Source: Devosia sp. 67-54
GTDB lineage: Bacteria; Pseudomonadota; Alphaproteobacteria; Rhizobiales; Devosiaceae
Length of the DNA: 64,000 nucleotides
Direction: 5' to 3'
Assembly: GCF_001899075.1 (NCBI RefSeq)
Contig: NZ_MKVA01000011.1
Location: forward strand, 62,001-126,000
The position numbers and the translations under genes are program-made. Position 1 is the stretch's first letter, and each line of letters opens with the position of its first letter. Below the pieces are notes generated by a model that worked only from the letters and a program-made list of their open reading frames with translations, did no database searches and had not been told where the DNA came from. This document shows, piece after piece, positions 57,088 through 64,000 of the stretch.

Positions 57088-57130
57088 GCGGGATCGAACC
57101 GGAAAAGTCTGCAACTTTTCCTGATCCCGC
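57088..57130 (-). other. Two-tier hairpin between hslV and hslU
   Basis: Outer arms GCGGGATC / GATCCCGC (57088-57095, 57123-57130) enclose inner arms GGAAAAGT / ACTTTTCC (57101-57108, 57114-57121). It lies 3 bp beyond the hslV stop at 57134 and about 100 bp ahead of hslU on the same strand. It could slow or end part of the transcription from hslV, or stabilise the hslV mRNA. Confidence 0.6.
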
Positions 57131-57133
57131 TCC

Positions 57134-57691
57134 TCAGAGCTCGATCGCTTCGAGCGTCACGTTCTCGTTGGTATAGATGCAGATTTCGGCGGCGATCTTC
57201 ATCGCCTTGCGGGCGATGGTCTCGGCGTCGAGATCAGTGTTGTCGGCCAGCGCCAGCGCCGCGCTCTGCGCGTAATTGCCGCCCGAGCCGATGGCGATGA
57301 CGCCGTGGTCGGGCGTCAGCACGTCGCCATTGCCGGTCAGGACCAGCGTGTCGGTCTTGTCGGCGACGATCATCATCGCCTCGAGATGGCGCAGATAGCG
57401 GTCGGTCCGCCAGTCCTTGGCCAGCTCGACCGCGGCGCGCATCAGCTGGTCGGGGTATTGCTCGAGCTTTTTCTCGAGCCGCTCGAACAGGGTGAAGGCG
57501 TCGGCGGTGGCGCCGGCAAAGCCGCCGATCACCTTGTCGCCGGCCAGCCGCCGCACCTTGCGCGCGTGGTGCTTCATCACCGTATTGCCGACGCTGACCT
57601 GCCCGTCGCCGGCAATGACAACCTTGTTGCCCTTGCGCACCGAGACGATGGTGGTGCCGTGCCAGCCCGGAAAGTCGTTGTTTGTGGGCAT
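57134..57691 (-). CDS. hslV: ATP-dependent protease peptidase subunit HslV
   Basis: 185 residues. [25 protein letters not shown]: cleavage after HG exposes the catalytic N-terminal Thr. [20 protein letters not shown] and [18 protein letters not shown] follow. Proteasome-like core of HslUV. Divergent from hisB with about 105 bp between starts, which must hold both promoters. Confidence 0.97.
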   Translation of the reverse strand: MPTNNDFPGWHGTTIVSVRKGNKVVIAGDGQVSVGNTVMKHHARKVRRLAGDKVIGGFAGATADAFTLFERLEKKLEQYPDQLMRAAVELAKDWRTDRYLRHLEAMMIVADKTDTLVLTGNGDVLTPDHGVIAIGSGGNYAQSAALALADNTDLDAETIARKAMKIAAEICIYTNENVTLEAIEL

Positions 57692-57796
57692 TCAACACTC
57701 CAAAAGGATTTTTCCGTATTTAGGGTGCTGTTGCCGGAATTCAATCATCGCCTTTTGCCGATGAACCTGCCGCACCGATGACATCGAGGTTAGGGC

Positions 57797-58384
57797 ATGC
57801 GCCGCGCGGAGATCAAAAGAAAGACCAACGAGACCGACATCGTCGTGGCGGTGAACCTCGACGGCACCGGCGTCTACGACATCGAGACCGGCATCGGCTT
57901 TCTCGACCACATGCTGGACCAATTGTCCAAGCACTCGCTGATCGACATCGACGTGCGGGCCAAGGGCGACCTGCACATCGATTTCCACCACACCGCCGAG
58001 GATGTCGGCATCGCGCTGGGCGAGGCGGTCAAAAAGGCGCTGGGCGACAAGAAAGGCATCCGCCGCTACGCCAGCGCCGACCTGGTGATGGACGGCACGC
58101 TGACCCGGGTGGCGCTCGACGTGTCCGGCCGGCCGTTCCTCGTCTGGCAGGTGGAGTTCAGCCGCGACAAGGTCGGCGACATGGACACCGAGCTGTTTCG
58201 CGAGTGGTTCCAGGCCTTTGCCATGAATGCCGGGATCACGCTGCACGTCGAAACGCCGTATGGCGACAACAACCACCACATCGCCGAATCGGCGTTCAAG
58301 GCGCTGGCGCGGGCGCTGCGCGATGCGGTGGAGATCGATCCCCGGGCCAAGGACCGGATTCCGTCGACCAAGGGGACGCTGTAG
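57797..58384 (+). CDS. hisB: Imidazoleglycerol-phosphate dehydratase
   Basis: 195 residues, monofunctional form. [16 protein letters not shown] and [16 protein letters not shown], plus [17 protein letters not shown], contain the metal-binding His and Glu residues. Sixth step of histidine synthesis. First gene of the his cluster hisB-(two small genes)-hisH-hisA-...-hisF-hisE. Confidence 0.97.
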   Translation: MRRAEIKRKTNETDIVVAVNLDGTGVYDIETGIGFLDHMLDQLSKHSLIDIDVRAKGDLHIDFHHTAEDVGIALGEAVKKALGDKKGIRRYASADLVMDGTLTRVALDVSGRPFLVWQVEFSRDKVGDMDTELFREWFQAFAMNAGITLHVETPYGDNNHHIAESAFKALARALRDAVEIDPRAKDRIPSTKGTL

Positions 58385-58386
58385 GC

Positions 58387-58490
58387 TCTCACGCGCCTCG
58401 CCATGCGAGGCACCCTCTCCCCGGAAGGGAGAGCAGGGGAGAACTCGGAGTTTTGGTCAGTCTGCCCCGTAGCGGCCCGGCGAGGGCGCC
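58387..58490. repeat. Intergenic repeat (CTCTCCCC family), copy 2
   Basis: CGCCTCGCCATGCGAGG and CACCCTCTCCCCGGAAGGGAGAG match the element at 43251. It is shorter and lies directly after the hisB stop. Confidence 0.55.
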
Positions 58491-58499
58491 GTCCGCGGC

Positions 58500-58655
58500 T
58501 TACTGCCAGCCGTGGCTGGCGCCGGCGTAGAGGCCGAAAGCGGCGACGGCGACGGCGAAAATGAACAGCACCAGGGCCAGCCGGCCGATGAAGATGCCCT
58601 GGCTCGGGGTTTCCCGGGGCTCGGTGGGCGCGGGGCTGTTGCTCGGGGTGGCCAT
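58500..58655 (-). CDS. Small single-span membrane protein (51 aa)
   Basis: Starts MATPSNSPAPTEPRETPSQG, then a hydrophobic helix GRLALVLFIFAVAVAAFGLY, and ends in GWQ. ATG at 58655 has GGAG nine bases upstream. It runs against the his genes between hisB and the DUF2628 gene. Short single-helix proteins at this place occur in other rhizobia; function unknown. Confidence 0.65.
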   Translation of the reverse strand: MATPSNSPAPTEPRETPSQGIFIGRLALVLFIFAVAVAAFGLYAGASHGWQ

Positions 58656-58731
58656 GCTCGTCGTCTCCATCAAAACCTGCCCGGCGCGCGCCTCGCTTCC
58701 ATGCGCGGCTGATTTGCTCTAAGGCGGTGCC

Positions 58732-59121
58732 ATGACCGTCTACTCTATCTTCGAAAAACCGCAAGGGAAGGCGGCAAAGAACCGCGCGCCCCGGCCCGTG
58801 CTGCCGGTGGCGGTGGCCGACCGCTTCTCCTGGACGGCGATGCTGTTCACCCCGCTGTTCGCGCTGTTCAACGGGCTGTGGCTGCTGCTGGTGTTCTGGA
58901 TCGCGCTGGTGCTGGGCCTGGCCTACGTGTCGCGCGTCATCGGCCCCGACGCCGCCGTCGCGCTCTATGCGCTGGTGGCGCTGTTCCTCGGCTTCGAGGC
59001 GCCGGCCTTCCGCCGCGACGGGCTCCTGGCCCGCGGCTTCGTCTGGCGCGGCGACGTGGTGGCGAGCGGCGAGGATCTCGCGACGCACGACTATCTGGCG
59101 GTCACGGCCGGCCCGAAATGA
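58732..59121 (+). CDS. DUF2628-family membrane protein
   Basis: 129 residues. [10 protein letters not shown] start, [30 protein letters not shown], then [27 protein letters not shown]: the pattern of DUF2628, whose members sit beside hisH in Hyphomicrobiales. Two to three membrane helices. It overlaps hisH by 4 bp, so co-translated. Function unknown. Confidence 0.85.
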   Translation: MTVYSIFEKPQGKAAKNRAPRPVLPVAVADRFSWTAMLFTPLFALFNGLWLLLVFWIALVLGLAYVSRVIGPDAAVALYALVALFLGFEAPAFRRDGLLARGFVWRGDVVASGEDLATHDYLAVTAGPK

Positions 59122-59771
59122 CAGCCAGCGTCGCCATCATCGACTACGGCTCGGGCAATCTGCGCTCGGCCGCCAAAGCCTTCGAGCGCTCGGTCAGGGC
59201 GCTGCGCGCCGACGCCGACGTCGCCGTCACCGCCGACCCGGATGTCGTGCGCCGCGCCGACCGCATCGTGCTGCCGGGCGTCGGCGCCTTCGAGGACTGC
59301 ATGAACGGGCTGCTGGCGGTGCGCGGCATGCGCCAGGCGCTGGACGAGCGCGTGATCCAGGGCGGCGCGCCGTTCCTCGGCATCTGCGTCGGCATGCAAT
59401 TGATGGCCACCGAAGGCCACGAGAAGGGCGTCTTCGCCGGCCTCAACTGGATCATGGGGCCGGTGGTGCGGCTCGAGCCGCGCGGCGGCCTCAAGGTGCC
59501 GCATATGGGCTGGAACACGCTGCGCATCACGCAACCCCACCCGCTGCTGGCCAACATCCCCGACGGCGAGGCCGGGCTGCACGCCTATTTCGTCCACTCC
59601 TACCATCTCGTCACCGCCGACGACCGCCAGCTCTTCGCCGTCGCCGAATACGGCCAGCAGGTCACCGCCTGCGTCGGCCGCGACAATCTGTTCGGAACGC
59701 AGTTCCACCCGGAAAAGAGCCAGACCCTCGGCCTGACCCTGATCGAGAATTTCCTGGAGTGGCGGCCGTGA
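59118..59771 (+). CDS. hisH: Imidazole glycerol phosphate synthase, glutamine amidotransferase subunit
   Basis: 217 residues. Class I amidotransferase: [15 protein letters not shown], nucleophile in [11 protein letters not shown], and the His-Glu pair in [11 protein letters not shown]. It supplies ammonia to HisF. Overlaps the DUF2628 gene; a perfect palindromic repeat lies between it and hisA. Confidence 0.97.
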   Translation: MTASVAIIDYGSGNLRSAAKAFERSVRALRADADVAVTADPDVVRRADRIVLPGVGAFEDCMNGLLAVRGMRQALDERVIQGGAPFLGICVGMQLMATEGHEKGVFAGLNWIMGPVVRLEPRGGLKVPHMGWNTLRITQPHPLLANIPDGEAGLHAYFVHSYHLVTADDRQLFAVAEYGQQVTACVGRDNLFGTQFHPEKSQTLGLTLIENFLEWRP

Positions 59772-59798
59772 CGATGATGAGTTTCGACGTCATCCCAA

Positions 59799-59884
59799 CG
59801 TCATTCCCGCGAAAGCGGGAATCCAGACCAGGCTCGCGGACGTCCGAAAGCTCCGTCTGGATTCCCGCTTTCGCGGGAATGACG
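59799..59884. repeat. Palindromic repeat with perfect 30-base arms between hisH and hisA
   Basis: Arms 59799-59828 and 59855-59884 are exact reverse complements (outer CGTCATTCCCGCGAAAGCGG / CCGCTTTCGCGGGAATGACG). Each arm also folds alone. It shares the GTCATyCCCGC...GCGGGrA core with 24411 and 49105. The transcript of the his operon would carry it. Confidence 0.85.
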
Positions 59885-59928
59885 ATGCGGGCCGATGCGT
59901 CCTCCGTGGCCTTTCCCGGAGGCGCATC

Positions 59929-60663
59929 GTGATCCTCTTCCCCGCCATCGACCTCAAGGCCGGGCAGGCGGTGCGGCTGAAGCTCGGCGACATGGCGCAG
60001 GCGACGGTGTTCAACGACGATCCGGCGGCGCAGGCGAAACTGTTCGAGGCGCAGGGGTTCGAGTACCTGCACGTCGTTGACCTCGACGGCGCCCTTGCCG
60101 GCGAGAGCCGCAACAGCCGCGCCATCGAGGCTATCCTCGCTGCGGTCAAGATGCCGGTGCAGCTCGGCGGCGGCATCCGTACCCTCGCCCACGTCGAGGG
60201 TTGGCTCGGCAAGGGTCTGAGCCGGGTGATCCTCGGCACCGTGGCGCTGCGCGACCCGGACCTGGTCCGGGAAGCCGCGCGAAAATTCCCCGGCCGCATC
60301 GCCGTCGGCATCGACGCGCGCGGCGGCAGGGTGGCGGTCGAAGGCTGGGCCGAAACCTCCGAGCTGACGGCCATCGAGCTGGCCCAGCGCTTCGAGGGCG
60401 CCGGCGTTGCTGCCATCATCTATACCGACATCGACCGCGACGGCGTGCTGAGCGGCATCAATTGGGATGGCACCCTGGCGCTCGCCCGCGCCGTCTCCAT
60501 TCCGGTGATCGCCTCGGGCGGCCTCGCCTCGATGGCCGATATCGAGCGACTGAGCCGGCCCGACTGCCGCATCCTCGCCGGCGCCATCACCGGCCGCGCC
60601 CTCTATGACGGCCGCATCGACCCTGCGGCGGCGCTGGCGCTGCTCAAGGGCGTGCCGGCGTGA
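59929..60663 (+). CDS. hisA: HisA: phosphoribosylformimino-5-aminoimidazole carboxamide ribotide isomerase
   Basis: 244 residues from GTG 59929 with GGAGG 6 bases upstream. TIM barrel: [15 protein letters not shown] (catalytic Asp), [23 protein letters not shown] and [13 protein letters not shown] phosphate loops. Fourth step of histidine synthesis. Its stop overlaps the GTG of the next gene by 4 bp. Confidence 0.97.
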   Translation: MILFPAIDLKAGQAVRLKLGDMAQATVFNDDPAAQAKLFEAQGFEYLHVVDLDGALAGESRNSRAIEAILAAVKMPVQLGGGIRTLAHVEGWLGKGLSRVILGTVALRDPDLVREAARKFPGRIAVGIDARGGRVAVEGWAETSELTAIELAQRFEGAGVAAIIYTDIDRDGVLSGINWDGTLALARAVSIPVIASGGLASMADIERLSRPDCRILAGAITGRALYDGRIDPAAALALLKGVPA

Positions 60664-60983
60664 GCAGCACGCCGGCCCCGTCGCGGCGCCGCTTTCCCTG
60701 GCCGATCTATCTCGTCGTGCTGGCGGGGATCGTGCTGCTGGCGGCGCTGCCGGTGCTCAGCGTCACCCTGGCCGGCATGGTGGCCTCGGCCAATGGCTGC
60801 CGGCTCGACGAGGGCTCGGCCCATCCCTGCCTCATCGCCGGCACCGATTATGGCGAAACCCTCTATACGCTGGGCGTGCTCGGCTGGCTGATGCTGGCGA
60901 GCCTGCCGCTCGGGGTCGTTGCCATTCTTGCCTGGGCCGTGGTGCTGGGTATCCACCTGTTCGCCCGGAGCCGGCGGCCATGA
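60660..60983 (+). CDS. Small membrane protein inserted in the his cluster (first)
   Basis: 107 residues, GTG start overlapping hisA by 4 bp (GTGA). Two membrane helices, [20 protein letters not shown] and [21 protein letters not shown], around a loop with two Cys ([15 protein letters not shown]) that could form a disulfide outside the cytoplasm. No family recognised. It is followed by a second membrane gene with 4 bp overlap. Confidence 0.75.
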   Translation: MSSTPAPSRRRFPWPIYLVVLAGIVLLAALPVLSVTLAGMVASANGCRLDEGSAHPCLIAGTDYGETLYTLGVLGWLMLASLPLGVVAILAWAVVLGIHLFARSRRP

Positions 60984-61417
60984 GTCAGGACGCATCGAGC
61001 CAGGACCCCACGGGCGCCCCGCCGGTCGGGCGGTTCCGCATGCGCGCCTACTGGCTGGCGCTGGCGGCGATTGCGGTCTTCGCCCTCTGGCCGCTGCCGT
61101 TCGGGCTGAAAAGCCTCGCCGCGGTGTCGCTGCCCATGGGCGCGCTCGCCGCGGCGCTCTGGCTGGTGGTGCTGATGATCGCCTGGAACGCCTATGTCCG
61201 CCGCCGGGCCGGCGTGGCGACGGCCTCGACGGCGCGGATCAATTTCCTCTATTACGCGCTGGCGCTGGCGGTCATCCTCGCGCTCGGCTATGCGACGCTC
61301 AGCGCCTGGCTGCCGGCGCCGGTCTTGCTGCTGGTCGCCTTCGCCGCCATCTTCTGGCTGTTCTCGTTCGTCTTCGCGCTGGTTGCCACCCTGCGCCGCA
61401 AATCCAGGGCCAAATGA
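60980..61417 (+). CDS. Small membrane protein inserted in the his cluster (second)
   Basis: 145 residues, ATG overlapping the previous stop. About four membrane helices ([72 protein letters not shown]) and a basic tail. It overlaps hisF by 4 bp, so all three are coupled. No known histidine-related role; function unknown. Confidence 0.75.
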   Translation: MSQDASSQDPTGAPPVGRFRMRAYWLALAAIAVFALWPLPFGLKSLAAVSLPMGALAAALWLVVLMIAWNAYVRRRAGVATASTARINFLYYALALAVILALGYATLSAWLPAPVLLLVAFAAIFWLFSFVFALVATLRRKSRAK

Positions 61418-62202
61418 CACTCAAGACCCGCATCATTCCGTGTTTGGATGTCAAAGATGGACGCGTCGTGAAAGGCGTGCAGTTCGTCGACCTCGTCGAC
61501 GCCGGCGATCCGGTGGCGGCGGCGATCGCCTACGACGCGGCGGGCGCCGACGAGCTCTGCTTTCTCGACATCACCGCCAGCGCCGAAAACCGCGACACCA
61601 TCTTCGACGTGGTGGCACGCACCGCCGAGCAATGCTTCATGCCGGTGACGGTGGGCGGCGGCGTGCGCACCATCGAGGATATCAGGAAGCTCCTGCTCAG
61701 CGGCGCCGACAAGGTGTCGATCAACACCGCGGCGGTGAACGACCCCGATTTCGTCGAGCGCGCTGCCGACAAGTTCGGCGACCAGTGCATCGTCGTTTCG
61801 GTCGATGCGCGCCGCCGCCAGACCGTCAGTGTCGGCGGCGCCAACCGCTCCGACTGGGAGGTGTTCACCCATGGCGGCCGCAACCCTACCGGGCTCGACG
61901 CGGTGGAGTTCGCCGTGCGCATGGTGCAGCGCGGCGCCGGCGAATTGCTGGTGACCTCGATGGACCGCGACGGCACCAAGGCGGGCTTCGACCTCGAGCT
62001 GACCCGCACCATCGCCGACGCCGTGCACGTGCCGGTGATCGCCTCGGGCGGCGTCGGCTCGCTCGACGATTTGGTCGACGGCGTCCGCATCGGCCACGCC
62101 AACGCCGTGCTCGCCGCCTCGATCTTCCATTTCGGCACCTTCACCATCGCCGAGGCGAAGGCGTATCTCGCCGAACACGGCATCCCCATGCGGCTCGACT
62201 GA
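61414..62202 (+). CDS. hisF: Imidazole glycerol phosphate synthase, cyclase subunit
   Basis: 262 residues. [20 protein letters not shown] (catalytic Asp), [22 protein letters not shown]-like [20 protein letters not shown] and [12 protein letters not shown] are HisF signatures. It uses ammonia channelled from HisH. 17 bp before hisE. Confidence 0.98.
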   Translation: MTLKTRIIPCLDVKDGRVVKGVQFVDLVDAGDPVAAAIAYDAAGADELCFLDITASAENRDTIFDVVARTAEQCFMPVTVGGGVRTIEDIRKLLLSGADKVSINTAAVNDPDFVERAADKFGDQCIVVSVDARRRQTVSVGGANRSDWEVFTHGGRNPTGLDAVEFAVRMVQRGAGELLVTSMDRDGTKAGFDLELTRTIADAVHVPVIASGGVGSLDDLVDGVRIGHANAVLAASIFHFGTFTIAEAKAYLAEHGIPMRLD

Positions 62203-62219
62203 AACGAGGTTCGACTGAA

Positions 62220-62537
62220 ATGGCGTTCTCAATCGCAGAGCTCGACGCGCGCCTGGCCGAACGGGCCAAGGCCTCGCCCGACGAAAGCTACACCGCCAAG
62301 CTGTTGCGCGACGGCGTCGACCGCTGCGCCCGCAAGTTCGGCGAGGAGGCGGTGGAGGCCATCGTCGCCGCCGTGTCGCGCGACACTGCCGGGCTCACCG
62401 GCGAGGCGGCCGACGTGATCTATCATCTGCTGGTGCTGCTGCGCGCCGCCGATGTGCCGCTCGCCCAGGTGCTGGCCGAGCTCGAACGCAGAACCGGACA
62501 ATCCGGCCTTGCCGAAAAGGCCTCGCGGACCAAGTAG
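62220..62537 (+). CDS. hisE: Phosphoribosyl-ATP pyrophosphatase
   Basis: 105 residues. [37 protein letters not shown] and [13 protein letters not shown] carry the acidic metal-binding residues of the MazG-like all-alpha NTP pyrophosphatase fold. Second step of histidine synthesis; hisI (the hydrolase) is not in this cluster. coaA starts right after the stop. Confidence 0.96.
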   Translation: MAFSIAELDARLAERAKASPDESYTAKLLRDGVDRCARKFGEEAVEAIVAAVSRDTAGLTGEAADVIYHLLVLLRAADVPLAQVLAELERRTGQSGLAEKASRTK

Positions 62538-63491
62538 ATGACCGAAAAGCGCAAGCTCGACCTCAACCCCTATCACCGCTTCTCCAAGGCCGAATGGGCG
62601 AAATACCGCGACGGCGAGCCGATGACGCTCACCGCCGCCGACATCGAGCGGCTGCGCGCGCTGACCGATCCGATCTCGCTGACCGAGGCCGAGCAGATCT
62701 ACCTGCCGCTGAGCCGCCTCATCTCGTTCTATGTCGAGGCGGCGCAGGCGGTGCATCGCGTCTCGACGCGGTTCCTCGGCACCGAGGATACCAAGGTGCC
62801 CTTCATCATCGGTGTCGCCGGCTCGGTGGCGTCGGGCAAGTCGACCACCTCGCGCATCCTGCGCGCCCTGCTGCAGCGCTGGCGCACCTCGCCCAAGGTC
62901 GACCTCATCACCACCGACGGCTTCCTGCTGCCGAACGCCGTTCTGGAGGAGCGTCGGCTCGCCGAGCGCAAGGGCTTCCCCGAAAGCTACGACCGCGCCG
63001 CGCTGCTGGCCTTCCTCTCCGACATCAAATCGGGCAAGGCCGAGGTCAGGGTGCCGGTCTATTCGCACCTCATCTACGACGTGCTGCCCGACCAGTTCAT
63101 CACCGTCGACCGGCCCGACATCCTCATCGTCGAAGGCCTCAACATCCTGCAGCCGGGGGAATTGCCGCGCACCGGCCGGCCGATCCTGTTCGCTTCGGAT
63201 TTTATCGACTTTTCCATCTATATCGACGCCGACGAGGCCGATCTGCGCGACTGGTTCATGGTGCGCTTCCGCGCCCTGCGCGAGAGCGCCTTCACCGACC
63301 CCAAGAGCTTCTTCCGCCGGCTCGCCGAGATGCCTGCCGCCGAGGCGGAGAAGTTCGCCCTGCAGGCCTGGGACAGCATCAACCTGCCGAATCTGCGCGA
63401 CAACATCCTGCCCACCCGCGGCCGCGCCGACCTCATCCTCAAGAAGGCCGGCAACCACGCGGTGGCCGAGGTCCAGCTCCGCCGCGTCTAG
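62538..63491 (+). CDS. coaA: Pantothenate kinase, type I (CoaA)
   Basis: 317 residues. P-loop [18 protein letters not shown] near residue 95, [22 protein letters not shown], and RVRADLIL-like [14 protein letters not shown] at the end. First committed step of coenzyme A synthesis, usually inhibited by CoA. The hisE-coaA pair is conserved in rhizobia. Confidence 0.97.
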   Translation: MTEKRKLDLNPYHRFSKAEWAKYRDGEPMTLTAADIERLRALTDPISLTEAEQIYLPLSRLISFYVEAAQAVHRVSTRFLGTEDTKVPFIIGVAGSVASGKSTTSRILRALLQRWRTSPKVDLITTDGFLLPNAVLEERRLAERKGFPESYDRAALLAFLSDIKSGKAEVRVPVYSHLIYDVLPDQFITVDRPDILIVEGLNILQPGELPRTGRPILFASDFIDFSIYIDADEADLRDWFMVRFRALRESAFTDPKSFFRRLAEMPAAEAEKFALQAWDSINLPNLRDNILPTRGRADLILKKAGNHAVAEVQLRRV

Positions 63492-63583
63492 GCCGCTCGC
63501 GGGCCCGGCGCATTTGCGTGATCGGTAAGTGTCTTGAACGATCTTTCGCTTGGCCTTTAGGTGGGGCCGAGAGGAGATTGCTT

Positions 63584-64000
63584 ATGACCTTTGCATCGAA
63601 CGCGCCGAAGGCGCTTGCCGTTGGCGCCGTATTGCTCGGCGCCCTGACCGTCACCGGGCCGGCCGCGGCCGCCGACAAGACGCAGATCCGGCATTTCGTC
63701 GACTGCCTGGGCTGGATGCTGTCCGACCCGGCGCTGCACGCCGCCAATTGCACGGCCGGCGGGGCGGCCGCCGCGCCCGACGGCGTCGCTATCGGCGATG
63801 CCGGCCATATGGGTTCGCCGATGAGCGGCAGCGCCATGGGTTCCGGCGGCTTCGGCGGCCTGATGGGCATGATGTTCGGCATGGGCAATACCGGCGGCAC
63901 GGGTGGCACGGGTGGTCCCGCGGCGGCAGGCGGCAATGGCGCGATGGCCGGACATGGCGGCACTGGCGGCGCCGGGGGCAGCGGCGGCAATGGTGGCGGC
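63584..64000 (+). CDS. Secreted glycine-rich protein, truncated by window edge
   Basis: 139 codons visible, frame still open at the right edge. GAGGAG lies 7 bases before the ATG. Signal peptide MTFASNAPKALAVGAVLLGA...AAAADK, a short segment with two Cys (FVDCLGWM, AANCTAGG), then Met/Gly-rich repeats ending in GGTGGTGGPA and GGTGGAGGSGGNGGG. Probably exported and disordered. No family recognised; it could be surface or matrix material. Confidence 0.7.
   Translation, partial: MTFASNAPKALAVGAVLLGALTVTGPAAAADKTQIRHFVDCLGWMLSDPALHAANCTAGGAAAAPDGVAIGDAGHMGSPMSGSAMGSGGFGGLMGMMFGMGNTGGTGGTGGPAAAGGNGAMAGHGGTGGAGGSGGNGGG

Overview
This 64 kb window is bacterial chromosome, high in G+C, from an alphaproteobacterium of the order Hyphomicrobiales (Rhizobiales). 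A Devosia-like (Devosiaceae) host is my best guess. The evidence is the rhizobial gene order holA-parB-parA-rsmG-mnmG-mnmE-rho-hem-hemE | aroE-coaE-dnaQ-secB-tim44-smr, followed by recQ, hslUV and hisB/H/A/F/E-coaA. CtrA-type boxes and enriched GANTC motifs, both alphaproteobacterial hallmarks, point the same way.

Layout. (1) 1-17.6 kb is an accessory sugar-catabolism region with two ABC importer loci and no ATPase gene. The left plus-strand locus is the end of a binding protein, two permeases, a GMC oxidoreductase fused to a gluconate-dehydrogenase-subunit-3-like domain, a sugar isomerase/epimerase and a ROK regulator. The right minus-strand operon reads IclR regulator > binding protein > two permeases > ROK kinase > two Gfo/Idh/MocA dehydrogenases > NagA deacetylase > amidohydrolase. 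It looks like an amino-sugar or N-acyl-sugar route, and tandem palindromic operators lie in front of the binding-protein gene. (2) 17.6-33.4 kb is housekeeping: tRNA-Gly, a thioredoxin-TPR protein, a UbiH-type hydroxylase, glnK-amtB and a second Amt (both with similar sigma54-like promoters), ftsK behind a CtrA-like box, lolA, xth, an orphan OmpR-type response regulator and a YggS-family protein. (3) 33.5-49 kb is leuS-lptE-holA and then the origin-proximal block. Five parS-like sites lie between 39.6 and 46.95 kb, next to parAB. The 541 bp hemE-aroE gap carries two perfect TTAA-N7-TTAAC CtrA boxes, DnaA-box-like sequences, an AT-rich stretch and nine GANTC sites, and is the probable chromosomal origin oriC. 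The eight genes to its left all run leftward and the three to its right run rightward. (4) 49-64 kb holds secB, a Tim44-like protein, an Smr protein, recQ, a lipase-like hydrolase, hslU/hslV and the his cluster with coaA. The window ends inside a secreted glycine-rich protein gene.

The most interesting points are the oriC/parS region with its shortened gene order (no ppsR or maf between hemE and aroE), the fused GMC dehydrogenase beside a sugar isomerase (a possible 3-keto-glycoside route), the NagA/Gfo-Idh/ROK operon that lacks nagB, and several families of intergenic inverted repeats. No rRNA, CRISPR array, prophage or intact insertion sequence was seen.
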